From positions 1 to 64,000 of the forward strand of contig JAUXRG010000114.1 of the NCBI GenBank assembly GCA_030681795.1: a stretch of 64,000 nucleotides of DNA, written 5' to 3'. Both the position numbers and the translations under genes were made by a program. The notes beneath the pieces were generated by a model. The model did no database searches. It saw nothing but the letters and a program-made list of their open reading frames with translations, and was not told where the DNA came from. The stretch is from Rubrivivax sp. (GTDB lineage: Bacteria > Pseudomonadota > Gammaproteobacteria > Burkholderiales > Burkholderiaceae_C). Shown piece by piece: positions 46,105 to 54,494 of this stretch (its first letter is position 1; every line of letters starts with the position of its first letter).

Positions 46105-46611
46105 ATGACCACCCACATCCTCGTTCTCTGCACCCACAACTCCGCGCGCAGCGTGCTCGCCGAAGCCATGCTGAATCACTGGGCAGGCCGGCTCGGCCGG
46201 GACCTGCTGGCGCACAGCGCGGGCAGCGCACCCAGTGGCCGCATCAACCCCCTGGCGATCGAGGCCCTCCAGCACGCCGGCATAGCCACGGGCAGCGTCC
46301 GCAGCAAGAGCTGGAACGAGTTCAGCGGGGAAGGCGCACCGCCGCTGTCCATCGTCATCACGGTGTGCGACAGCGCCGCGGCGGAGACCTGCCCCGTCTT
46401 CTTCGGCGTCAGCGGGGGGCAGCCGGTCAAGGTGCACTGGGGCTACCCCGACCCATCCAACGCCGAAGGGGGCGACGCCGGCAAGCGCCGCGCCTTCGAG
46501 CTGACGCGCCAGGCCATCGGCTACCGCATGCTGCAGCTGCTGGCCTTGCCGCTGGAAACCCTGGACCGCGCCGCGCTGCAGGCCGCGCTGGTCGAGATCG
46601 GCCGCAGCTGA
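46105..46611 (+). CDS. arsC: Arsenate reductase ArsC, low-molecular-weight phosphatase type (copy 2)
   Basis: 168 residues, same fold as the gene before it but clearly different in sequence: the P-loop is LVLCTHNSARSVLAEAM, and the second Cys pair is ITVCDSAAAETCP. It carries an insertion at GVSGGQPVKVHWGYPDPSNAEG. The two copies are in tandem, so they may differ in reductant or affinity. It precedes acr3 by ten bp. Confidence 0.88.
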   Translation: MTTHILVLCTHNSARSVLAEAMLNHWAGRLGRDLLAHSAGSAPSGRINPLAIEALQHAGIATGSVRSKSWNEFSGEGAPPLSIVITVCDSAAAETCPVFFGVSGGQPVKVHWGYPDPSNAEGGDAGKRRAFELTRQAIGYRMLQLLALPLETLDRAALQAALVEIGRS

Positions 46612-46621
46612 AGAGACCGCC

Positions 46622-47740
46622 ATGAACACCACCCCCATTCCCGCAGCTCCCGCAGCCCCCGCAGCCCCCGTCACCTCGGGCTCCATGAGCCTCTTCGAAC
46701 GCTACCTCACGGTCTGGGTGTTCCTGTGCATCGTCGTGGGCATCGTGCTCGGCCAGCTCTTCCCCGGGCCTTTCCAGGCCATCGGCCGCATGGAGATCGC
46801 ACGCGTCAACCTGCCGGTGGGCGGGCTGATCTGGGTCATGATCATCCCGATGCTGCTGAAGGTCGACTTCGGCGCACTGCACCAGGTGCGCCAGCATTGG
46901 CGTGGCATCGGCGTCACGTTGTTCGTCAACTGGGCCGTCAAGCCCTTCTCGATGGCGCTGCTGGGCTGGATCTTCATCCGCCACGTCTTCGCGCCCTACC
47001 TGCCTGCGGGCCAGGCCGACAGCTATATCGCCGGCCTCATCCTGCTCGCCGCCGCGCCTTGCACGGCGATGGTCTTCGTGTGGAGCCGGCTGACCGGTGG
47101 GCACCCGCTGTTCACGCTGTCGCAGGTGGCGCTCAACGACACCATCATGGTCTTCGCCTTCGCGCCCATCGTGGCGCTGTTGCTCGGCCTGTCGTCCATC
47201 ACCGTGCCCTGGGACACGCTGATCACTTCGGTGGTGCTGTATATCGCGATCCCGGTCGTGCTCGCCCAGCTCTGGCGCAAGGCCCTGCTGCGGCGCAGCC
47301 CGGGTGCGCTGGAGGCCACGCTCGCAAAGATCGGCCCCTGGTCGATCACGGCCTTGCTGGCGACGCTGGTGCTGCTCTTCGCCTTCCAGGGCCAGGCGAT
47401 CATCGAGCAGCCGCTGGTCATCGCGATGCTGGCGGTGCCCATCCTCATCCAGGTGTTCTTCAACTCGGGCCTGGCCTACTGGCTGAACCGCCGGCTGGGC
47501 GAATCGCACAGCGTGGCCTGCCCCTCGGCGCTGATCGGCGCGAGCAACTTCTTCGAGCTCGCCGTGGCCGCCGCGATCAGCCTGTTCGGCTTCGAGTCCG
47601 GCGCCGCCCTGGCCACCGTGGTGGGCGTCCTCATCGAGGTGCCGGTGATGCTGCTGGTGGTGCGCATCGTCAATCGGAGCAAAGGCTGGTACGAGCAGGG
47701 CTTGCCGCATCAACGCGAACGTGCTCGGCCCAGTCGATGA
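46622..47740 (+). CDS. acr3: Arsenite efflux transporter, ACR3 family
   Basis: 372 residues with ten membrane helices. The conserved Cys needed in ACR3 proteins is in AAAPCTAMVFVWSRLTGG. The end of the last helix is VMLLVVRIVNRSKGWYEQG, where most family members finish; here about 18 more residues follow, encoded on the strand opposite the end of the phosphatase gene. It exports arsenite made by the two ArsC enzymes. Confidence 0.93.
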   Translation: MNTTPIPAAPAAPAAPVTSGSMSLFERYLTVWVFLCIVVGIVLGQLFPGPFQAIGRMEIARVNLPVGGLIWVMIIPMLLKVDFGALHQVRQHWRGIGVTLFVNWAVKPFSMALLGWIFIRHVFAPYLPAGQADSYIAGLILLAAAPCTAMVFVWSRLTGGHPLFTLSQVALNDTIMVFAFAPIVALLLGLSSITVPWDTLITSVVLYIAIPVVLAQLWRKALLRRSPGALEATLAKIGPWSITALLATLVLLFAFQGQAIIEQPLVIAMLAVPILIQVFFNSGLAYWLNRRLGESHSVACPSALIGASNFFELAVAAAISLFGFESGAALATVVGVLIEVPVMLLVVRIVNRSKGWYEQGLPHQRERARPSR

Positions 47741-48518
47741 TCTGCAACCGGCCATCGCCGTGCTCGACGAGTGCGGTGAGGCTTTCCACCCAGTCGCCGT
47801 CGTTGCAATAGAGCACGCCGTCGATCATGCGCATCTCGGCGTGGTGGATGTGCCCGCAGACCACGCCTTGCACGCCGCGCGAACGCGCCTCGCGGGCCAC
47901 CGCGGATTCGAAGTCGCCCACATAGCTCACCGCACGCTTGACCTTGAGCTTGAGGTAGCGCGACAGGCTCCAGTACGGCAGGCCCACGCGGGCACGCAGC
48001 GAATTGAGGTGGCTGTTCATGCGCAACGTGAACTCGTAGGCCGAGTCGCCCAGGTAGGCCAGCCACTTGGCGCACTGGATGACGCCGTCGTAGAGGTCGC
48101 CGTGCGTGACCCATAGCCGGCGGCCGTCGGCGAGGTGGTGGATGTACTCGCTGACCACGTCGACGCCGCCGAAGTTGTGCCCCAGGTATTTGCGCGCGAA
48201 CTCGTCGTGGTTGCCGGGCACGAAGATCACGCGCGTGCCCTTGCGCGCCTTGCGCAGCAGCTTTTGCACCACGTCGTTGTGGGCCTGCGGCCAGTACCAC
48301 TGGCGCTTGAGCTGCCAGCCGTCGATGATGTCGCCCACCAGAAATAGCGTCTCGCACTCCACGTGGCGCAGGAACTCCAGCAGGGCCTCGGCCTGGCAGC
48401 CCGGCGTGCCCAGGTGCAGGTCCGAGATCCACACCGTGCGCACGCGCAGCCGGCCCACCGAGGGGGCATCGTCATCAGGCGGGGCGGGGAGGTCGTCGCG
48501 TCGCATGGCGAACGCCAT
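47670..48518 (-). CDS. PlcP-like metallophosphatase (LpxH-type fold)
   Basis: 282 residues. All calcineurin-type metal motifs are present: WISDLHLG, VGDIIDGW, PGNHDEF, THGDLYDG and CGHIHHAEM. The stretches HNDVVQKLLRKARKGTRV and VGLPYWSLSRYLKLKVK, as I recall, closely follow PlcP of rhizobia, a phospholipase C that removes phospholipid headgroups under phosphate limitation, more than classical LpxH of lipid A synthesis. It is the last gene of a minus-strand run with the decarboxylase and the MGDG-synthase-like glycosyltransferase, which could use the diacylglycerol it forms. Its 3' end overlaps acr3 by 71 bp on the opposite strand. An internal ATG at 48506 is another possible start. Confidence 0.82.
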   Translation of the reverse strand: MAFAMRRDDLPAPPDDDAPSVGRLRVRTVWISDLHLGTPGCQAEALLEFLRHVECETLFLVGDIIDGWQLKRQWYWPQAHNDVVQKLLRKARKGTRVIFVPGNHDEFARKYLGHNFGGVDVVSEYIHHLADGRRLWVTHGDLYDGVIQCAKWLAYLGDSAYEFTLRMNSHLNSLRARVGLPYWSLSRYLKLKVKRAVSYVGDFESAVAREARSRGVQGVVCGHIHHAEMRMIDGVLYCNDGDWVESLTALVEHGDGRLQIIDWAEHVRVDAASPARTSLCSD

Positions 48519-48557
48519 CTTCGGGGCCTGGCACGACGGCGTCGTGACAGGCGCGAG

Positions 48558-49730
48558 TCAGGCTGATGACGCAGCCAGGGCGATGGCGGTGGCCGCCTCG
48601 GCGGCCGCGCGCTCCTGCCGCAGGATGCGCTCGAGGATCTCGGGCACCTCGAATACGGCACGGTTCTCGATGCGCTGCACGCGGGCCTGGAACTCCGGCA
48701 GGCGTGGCGTCAGCGCGGCCACGGCAGCTCGCACCTCGCGAAAGCTGCGCAGCACCAGACCCAAGCCTTGCTGCTGCACCCAGCCCGTATTCCAGCGCTC
48801 CTGAGGCATGGTCCAGGCATTGCGCGTCACGATCACCGGCAGCCCCAGGTGCACGGCCTCGCTCAGGCTGCCCGGCCCGGGCTTGCCGATGAAAAAATCG
48901 GCCAGACGCATCCACCGCGCCACCTCGGGCGTGTAGCCCACCACCACGCGCGGCGCGCGGCCGGTGGGCAAGGCGCGCAGTTCGGCGGCCAGGGTTTCGT
49001 TGCGGCCACACATCAGGATCAATGGCGTATCAGACAGCTGCAGGGCGATGCGCTTCATCACCCGCGAGCCGGTGCCGCCGAAGAGCACCAGGCCGGTGGG
49101 CGTGGCCTCGTCCAGGCCCTCGCGCAGGCGCTCGGCGGTGCGGTGGGTGGACGGCCCGAAGTAGAACTCCGGCCGCAGGATCATGCCGCTCGCGCGGTGC
49201 ACCCGGCCCGCCTCGCAGCCCGCGGCCAGCGCCTGCGCCACGGCGTGCTCGGTGCCGCACACCACGTGTTGCGCCAGCCCGGGCGGGATCCAGAAATTCG
49301 GTGGGTGGTCGGCCATATCGGTGAGCACGGTGACGAAAGGCACGCCGGGCCGCGCCAGCGCCAGGGCGTCGTGCAAGGCGCGGTTGAAGTTGGGCACCAG
49401 CGACACCACCAGGTCGGGCTGCGTGGCGCTCCAGTACCCCGCCAGGCGCTGCACCAGGCGCGCGTGGCTGACGCGGATCAGGCCCTGCAGCAGCTTGAGC
49501 TCCTGCGCCAGCCCGAGCGTGAAGCCGCTCGCCAGGCGCTTGTTGTAGAGGTCCTCGGGTTCGAACCCTGTGAGGCGCTTGAACAGGCCCGTGGGGTCGA
49601 GCACCTCGGTGAGGTTGACTCTGCGCACGCGCCAGGGCCGACCCTGCGCCAGCATCACCTGTTCGAGCGCCTGTGCCGCGGCGCGGTGGCCGCCGCCGGC
49701 GTTGAACCAGATCAGGTCGATGGTCGTCAT
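48558..49730 (-). CDS. MGDG-synthase-like glycosyltransferase (GT28 type)
   Basis: 390 residues. The start LIWFNAGGGHRAAAQALEQVM is the Gly-rich acceptor motif of monogalactosyldiacylglycerol synthase and MurG-like enzymes. The C-terminal domain has LVLFGGTGSRVMKRIA and FIGKPGPGSLSEAVHLGLPV, the nucleotide-sugar site. The expected reaction is transfer of a sugar to diacylglycerol to give a glycolipid. It starts at the stop of the decarboxylase gene (ATGA overlap) and is followed after 39 bp by the PlcP-like gene. Confidence 0.82.
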   Translation of the reverse strand: MTTIDLIWFNAGGGHRAAAQALEQVMLAQGRPWRVRRVNLTEVLDPTGLFKRLTGFEPEDLYNKRLASGFTLGLAQELKLLQGLIRVSHARLVQRLAGYWSATQPDLVVSLVPNFNRALHDALALARPGVPFVTVLTDMADHPPNFWIPPGLAQHVVCGTEHAVAQALAAGCEAGRVHRASGMILRPEFYFGPSTHRTAERLREGLDEATPTGLVLFGGTGSRVMKRIALQLSDTPLILMCGRNETLAAELRALPTGRAPRVVVGYTPEVARWMRLADFFIGKPGPGSLSEAVHLGLPVIVTRNAWTMPQERWNTGWVQQQGLGLVLRSFREVRAAVAALTPRLPEFQARVQRIENRAVFEVPEILERILRQERAAAEAATAIALAASSA

Positions 49731-50683
49731 GGCGCCGGATGCTCGGGGCGGTGTGTGACCGTCGCGTGAAGGCTCGCCCGTTCGCCTGCCGCGGGCAGGT
49801 GCATCAAGGCCTGCCCCATGCGGATGCGCTGGCCCGTGGCAATGCCGCTGGCCAGCGTAAAGCCCGGTGGCGCGAAGACGATGATCGTCGAGCCATGCTC
49901 GAACCAGCCGAGTTCCTGGCCCTTGGCCACATGCGCATCGCAGGGCATCTCGTTGGGGCCGGGCCAGCGCAGGTGCAGCAACACGTCCAGGAAGTGCAGC
50001 CGGATGCTCGCCACCAGGATCGCCGCCACCGGCACCAGGGCCAGGGGCGCGCCGTTGGCCAGCACCATGCAGATCACCGCGCGCTCGTTGCGGCAGAACA
50101 GGCGCTGCACCCGCTTGAGCGCGATCGGGTTGACATTCCAGGTATCGCCGCCGAGGTAGCTCACATGCGCTATGCGGCCGTCGTGCGGCGCATGGAAGCG
50201 GTGGTACATGCTCGACGTGAGCCGCAACGTGACATAGCAGCCGCCCTCGAAGGGTGCGGCGCGCTCGGCCTGGCCGAAGAGCTCATCGATGCGGTACGGG
50301 TAGCCCTTGGCCTGCAGCACGCTGCCGGCCTGCACCTGGCCGCACTCGCCGACGATGGCGTCGCAGGGGCTGGCGAGCACTTCCGCACGCGCATCCACCT
50401 TGCGCGCGCCGGGCTTGAGTTGGCGCGTGAAGCACTCGTGCAGGCTGGCGAAGCGCTGCTGCCTGGCCTCGCTCAGGTCGAGGTCGGTGAAGAGCTTCCA
50501 CACCGCGATCGACGCGCGGCACACCCAGGGGTGGCGGATCTGGCTGAACCAGCCCATGAAGTGCGTCAACGCCGCGCGCGGCACGCGGTTGGTGAGCAGG
50601 AAGTTGAGGTCCTCCTGCAGCAGCAAGCGGTCGCGCCAGGCGGTCAGCCGGGTGGTGGAGGGCAGGCGGTGGGGCAGCGGCAT
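49727..50683 (-). CDS. Phosphatidylserine decarboxylase-family protein
   Basis: 318 residues. The C-terminal third has the self-cleavage site of the family, WFEHGSTIIVF: the Gly-Ser bond is kept, and the Leu of the usual LGST is replaced by His. Upstream parts also fit (SPCDAIVGECGQVQ, SSMYHRFHAPHDGRI, VNPIALKRV). The product would be phosphatidylethanolamine or a related amine lipid. The ATG at 50683 has AAGG eight bases upstream; GTG 50692 is possible. It opens a coupled run with the glycosyltransferase. Confidence 0.85.
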   Translation of the reverse strand: MPLPHRLPSTTRLTAWRDRLLLQEDLNFLLTNRVPRAALTHFMGWFSQIRHPWVCRASIAVWKLFTDLDLSEARQQRFASLHECFTRQLKPGARKVDARAEVLASPCDAIVGECGQVQAGSVLQAKGYPYRIDELFGQAERAAPFEGGCYVTLRLTSSMYHRFHAPHDGRIAHVSYLGGDTWNVNPIALKRVQRLFCRNERAVICMVLANGAPLALVPVAAILVASIRLHFLDVLLHLRWPGPNEMPCDAHVAKGQELGWFEHGSTIIVFAPPGFTLASGIATGQRIRMGQALMHLPAAGERASLHATVTHRPEHPAP

Positions 50684-50742
50684 TTTCATCACCTTGTCAA
50701 CGAGAAGAAATACACAGGGGCCTCCCCCAGACCGGACCCCCC

Positions 50743-52395
50743 ATGCCCGATACCTTCACCCTCACCGCCCTCGCCGCAGCCGCCGGCCTGGCCCTGGCCT
50801 GGCCGCGCCTGGCGCAGCGGCTGGCGCTGTCGCGCGCCAAGCACCCCTCGCTGACCGGGCATTCGCGCCTGGCCAAGCGCATTGCCGCGCAGGTGCCGGG
50901 CTATGCCTACGACGAAGCGCGCTTCTTCGGCTCGGACGGCGCGCCGGCCGCGGTGCAGGAACGCCGCCGCGCAGGCTTTGCGCGGCTGGCCGGGCAGCTC
51001 AATGCGCGGCACGCCAAGTCCATCGCCCTCACGCGCCGCGCGCGAGAGAGCATCTCCGACCTGCAGTTCACCGGTGCCTACCGCGTGCCCTTCCAGTACG
51101 GCCCCTACCTGCGCCAGCACCTCCAGGTGGGCGCCTTCGTGCAGCGCAGCGACGGCGTCACGCTGACCGACCTGGACGGCCAGCGCTTCTACGACCTCAC
51201 CGGCTCCTACGGCGTCAACGTCTTCGGCCACGATTTCTACAAGGACTGCATCGCGCAGGGCAGCGCGCGTGTCGCCGAGCTCGGCCCCGTGCTGGGCAGC
51301 TACCACCCGGCGGTGGCCTGGAACGTGGAACAGCTGCGCGCGCTCTCCGGGCTCGACGAGGTGAGCTTTCACATGAGCGGCACCGAGGCCGTGATGCAGG
51401 CCGTGCGCCTGGCGCGTTATCACACCCGGCGCAAATGCCTGGTGCGCTTCTCGGGGGCGTACCACGGCTGGTGGGAAGACGTGCAGCCCGGCCCGGGCAA
51501 CCCGCTGCCGCCGGGGCACACCTACACGCTGCGGGAGATGGACGAACGCACGCTGCGCGTGCTGCGCCAGCGCCGCGACATCGCCTGCGTGCTCGTCAAC
51601 CCGCTGCAGGCGCTGCACCCCAACGCCGGCGCGCCGGGCGACAGCGCTCTCGTCGACAGCGCGCGGCGCGCGCAGTTCGATCGCGCGGCCTACACCGCGT
51701 GGCTCGAACAGCTGCGCCAGGTGTGCAGCGAGCGCGGCATCGTGCTCATCTTCGACGAGGTCTTCATGGGCTTTCGCCTGGCGCCGGGCGGGGCGCAGGA
51801 GTATTTCGGCGTGCGTGCCGATATGGTCACCTACGGCAAGACCCTGGGCGGCGGCCTGCCGGTGGGCGTGGTGTGCGGCAAGCGTGAGCTGATGAAGCGC
51901 TACCGCGAAGAGCGGCCGGCCGATATCTGCTTCGCCCGCGGCACCTTCAACTCGCACCCCTATGTGATGGGGGCGATGCAGGTCTTTCTGGAGAAGCTGC
52001 AGAGTGAGGCGGTGCAGGCCTTGTATGCCGATCTCGACGGCGTGTGGAACCGCCGCGCCATGCAGCTCAACCACGCGCTGCGCGAAGCCGGTCTGCCGGT
52101 GCAGGTGGCGAACCTGAGCACCGTGTGGACGGTCTTCTATACCCAGCCCTCGCGCTATAACTGGATGCTGCAGTTCTACCTGCGCGAGCAGGGCCTGGCG
52201 CTGTCCTGGGTGGGCACGGGGCGGCTGATCTTCAGCCTGAACTGGTCGCAGGCCGACTTCGATGCCGTCTGCCAGCGCTTCGTGGCCGCCGCCGCCGCGA
52301 TGCAGGCCGATGGCTGGTGGTGGCACGACGATGCGCTGACCAACCAGGGCATTCGCCGCAGCCTGCTGCGCGAGATGTGGCAGCACCGCCTCTGA
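50743..52395 (+). CDS. Class III aminotransferase with N-terminal membrane-anchor extension
   Basis: 550 residues. The PLP-dependent domain is of the glutamate-1-semialdehyde aminotransferase-like type: VSFHMSGTEAVMQAVRLAR, FSGAYHGWWEDV, VLIFDEVFMGFR (PLP Asp) and VTYGKTLGGGLPVG (PLP Lys). About 100 residues precede it, with one hydrophobic helix (TALAAAAGLALAWPRLAQ), so it may sit at the membrane. It is divergent from the decarboxylase gene with 59 bp between starts. Within this lipid cluster it could act on a lipid-linked aldehyde or an amino headgroup; that is inference, and a role in tetrapyrrole synthesis is unlikely. Confidence 0.78.
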   Translation: MPDTFTLTALAAAAGLALAWPRLAQRLALSRAKHPSLTGHSRLAKRIAAQVPGYAYDEARFFGSDGAPAAVQERRRAGFARLAGQLNARHAKSIALTRRARESISDLQFTGAYRVPFQYGPYLRQHLQVGAFVQRSDGVTLTDLDGQRFYDLTGSYGVNVFGHDFYKDCIAQGSARVAELGPVLGSYHPAVAWNVEQLRALSGLDEVSFHMSGTEAVMQAVRLARYHTRRKCLVRFSGAYHGWWEDVQPGPGNPLPPGHTYTLREMDERTLRVLRQRRDIACVLVNPLQALHPNAGAPGDSALVDSARRAQFDRAAYTAWLEQLRQVCSERGIVLIFDEVFMGFRLAPGGAQEYFGVRADMVTYGKTLGGGLPVGVVCGKRELMKRYREERPADICFARGTFNSHPYVMGAMQVFLEKLQSEAVQALYADLDGVWNRRAMQLNHALREAGLPVQVANLSTVWTVFYTQPSRYNWMLQFYLREQGLALSWVGTGRLIFSLNWSQADFDAVCQRFVAAAAAMQADGWWWHDDALTNQGIRRSLLREMWQHRL

Positions 52396-52445
52396 CGCAC
52401 CGAGCCCGAGCCCGTGCCGCAGGGCGCGGGCCGGGGTGCCGACGA

Positions 52446-53054
52446 TCACGAACGATGCACGTGGTGCATCGGGTCGATCCGTTCGCCGCGCAGCAGATGC
52501 AGCGGGGCGCGCCAGTACAGGATGACGTCGTGGAACGGGTCGGTGAGGATCTTGGTGGCCCAGGCCAGCCCGCTGCGCACATCCTTCAGCCAGAACAGGT
52601 GGAGGGTTCGGAGCAGCACGCCGCCCACGCCCAGGGCCAGCCAGGCGATGCCCACGTCGTGCAAAAAGCCGCGGAAATCGGTGGCCGGGGCGATCAGCCC
52701 GCCCACCGAGGGCGCCAGCCACAGCGCCACCGGCGCCGCGACCCAGACTGCCAGCAGCACCACCTTGCGCCGCAGGTTGTAGCCGACCTTGATGGCTTCC
52801 TTGTATTCGTTGCTCGCCTGGTTGACTTCGTCGTAGCCCTGGGGCTCGAAGAAGAAGTGGCCGGCCTGGCGCGTGGTCATCGACACCCCCCAGCCGAGCA
52901 GCGCCGCGCTCGCCGGGTCGATGAACAACAGGGCGTAGGCGCCGAGGAAGGCCAGGGCACTGACGAAGTGCAGGCTCTGGTTGATGCGGCTTTGGTGGTA
53001 GTAGCGGTGGTCGTCCCAGCGCTGCACTTCGAGTGTCTTCAGAAACTCTTTCAC
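52446..53054 (-). CDS. Mpo1-like (DUF962-type) multi-pass membrane protein
   Basis: 202 residues with about four membrane helices. The first half has a pattern like Mpo1/DUF962: DDHRYYHQSRINQSLHFVSA and RQAGHFFFEPQGYD, with His residues that in yeast Mpo1 bind iron for alpha-oxidation of 2-hydroxy fatty acids. The second half (WATKILTDPFHDVILYWRAP) is longer than the core family. The start is GTG 53054 with AGGAG seven bases upstream. It is divergent from the GT4 gene and convergent with the aminotransferase gene. The family call is by eye. Confidence 0.6.
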   Translation of the reverse strand: MKEFLKTLEVQRWDDHRYYHQSRINQSLHFVSALAFLGAYALLFIDPASAALLGWGVSMTTRQAGHFFFEPQGYDEVNQASNEYKEAIKVGYNLRRKVVLLAVWVAAPVALWLAPSVGGLIAPATDFRGFLHDVGIAWLALGVGGVLLRTLHLFWLKDVRSGLAWATKILTDPFHDVILYWRAPLHLLRGERIDPMHHVHRS

Positions 53055-53183
53055 CGGCTGTCTCCTGTCCTGTGTGGCATGGCGGCGCGGGGCACCCCCG
53101 CGTGACGCGCATCCTGACGATGCGCGATGAACGCGCCGTGAACGAGGCGTGACGGTTGTGTGTCCGATGTCGGCCCCGGGCGC

Positions 53184-53201
53184 CTGTCATCGAACTGTTG
53201 C
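53184..53201 (+). promoter_or_regulatory. Candidate Pho box upstream of the GT4 gene
   Basis: CTGTCAT-CGAA-CTGTTGC has the two 7-bp repeats and 4-bp spacing of a PhoB site (CTGTCAT-N4-CTGTCAT). The first repeat is perfect and the second keeps CTGT. It lies 22 bp before the ATG at 53224, in the region shared with the divergent Mpo1-like gene. Confidence 0.6.
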
Positions 53202-53223
53202 GCGGCCACGCCACCATGCCTGC

Positions 53224-54462
53224 ATGGACGCGCAACCCGGGGACTGCATCTTGGTCGATGACCATCTGCCCGCGAGGCGGTCGCTGCGCGTGGCGCTGGT
53301 GACGGAAACCTATCCCCCCGAGGTCAACGGCGTGGCCGCGTCATTCGCCCGCGTCGTCAGCGGTCTGCTTGGGCGTGGTCATGAATTGCAGCTGGTGCGG
53401 CCGCGGCAGGACCGCGCCGACACCGCCCGCAGCGACGGCCAGATGGCGGAGGTGCTGATGCGCGGCCTGCCCATCCCACGCTACCCGCAGCTCAAGATGG
53501 GGCTGCCTTCGCGGCGCGCACTCGTCAAGCTGTGGACCGCGAGACGGCCCGACGTGGTGCACATCGTCACCGAAGGGCCGCTGGGCTGGTCGGCGCTGCA
53601 GGCCGCGCTGCAGATGCGCCTGCCCGTGGTGAGCGACTTCCGCACCAACTTCCACGCCTACAGCCGGCACTACGGCGTGGCCTGGCTGCGCGCGCCCATC
53701 ATGGCCTACCTGCGCAAGTTCCATAACCGCACCGCCTGCACCATGGTGCCCACGGACGAGCTGCGGGGCGAGCTCGCCGCGGCGGGCTTCAAGGGCTTGC
53801 GCGTCGTCTCGCGCGGTGTCGATGCGCAGCTCTTCGACCCCAGGCACCGCAGCGACACCTTGCGCGCCGGCTGGGGCGCGGGCCCTGGCACCACCGTGGC
53901 CTTGTGCGTGGGACGCCTGGCGCCCGAGAAGAACCTGGGCACCCTGCTGGCCGCTGTGCAGGCCATGCGCGCCGAGGAGCCCCGGCTGCGCCTCGTGCTG
54001 GTGGGCGACGGGCCCGAGAAGGCCGCGCTGATGCAATGCTGCCCCGATGCCGTCTTCGCCGGCATCCGGCGCGGCGAAGACCTGGCGGCGCACTACGCGT
54101 CGGCCGACGTCTTCCTCTTTCCCAGCCTCACCGAGACCTTCGGCAACGTGGTGCTCGAAGCCATGGCCAGCGGCCTGGCGGTGGTGGCCTACGACCACGC
54201 CGCCGCAGGGCAACTGCTGCGCCATGGCGACAACGGCCTGCTCGCGCGGCGGGGCGACGAGCCCGACTTCTGCCGCTGGGCACGGCGCCTGGCCGGCGAC
54301 CTGGAGCACACCCGTGCACTCGGGACCCAGGCGCGCCAGACGGCGCTGCGCCACGACTGGGGCCACATCGTCGAAGCCATCGAAACCGAGTACGCCGCGG
54401 CGATGGCCGCGCCCGGCGTGCACCCGGCCCTGGCCTGGAAACCCGTGCTGCCCGCCACCTGA
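53224..54462 (+). CDS. GT4 glycosyltransferase, glycolipid-forming type
   Basis: 412 residues with two Rossmann-like domains. The N-terminal one opens VALVTETYPPEVNGVAASFARVV (in two segments) and has DFRTNFHAYSRHYG; the C-terminal one has ALCVGRLAPEKNLGTLLAA and the donor motif LFPSLTETFGNVVLEAMASGL. This pattern is that of lipid glycosyltransferases such as SqdX, Agt and MgtA, which use nucleotide sugars to glycosylate diacylglycerol. The Pho box just upstream fits synthesis of non-phosphorus lipids under phosphate stress. It is convergent with the LplT-like gene. Confidence 0.83.
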   Translation: MDAQPGDCILVDDHLPARRSLRVALVTETYPPEVNGVAASFARVVSGLLGRGHELQLVRPRQDRADTARSDGQMAEVLMRGLPIPRYPQLKMGLPSRRALVKLWTARRPDVVHIVTEGPLGWSALQAALQMRLPVVSDFRTNFHAYSRHYGVAWLRAPIMAYLRKFHNRTACTMVPTDELRGELAAAGFKGLRVVSRGVDAQLFDPRHRSDTLRAGWGAGPGTTVALCVGRLAPEKNLGTLLAAVQAMRAEEPRLRLVLVGDGPEKAALMQCCPDAVFAGIRRGEDLAAHYASADVFLFPSLTETFGNVVLEAMASGLAVVAYDHAAAGQLLRHGDNGLLARRGDEPDFCRWARRLAGDLEHTRALGTQARQTALRHDWGHIVEAIETEYAAAMAAPGVHPALAWKPVLPAT

Positions 54463-54494
54463 GCGCGAGCCGAGCCCCCCTTGCGGCCGCTCGT

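Noticed and set aside
53056-53075. Repeated CTGTC units as a Pho box for the Mpo1-like gene
   Set aside because: Repeat spacing is 7, not 11; on the minus strand the bases are the AGGAG ribosome binding site.
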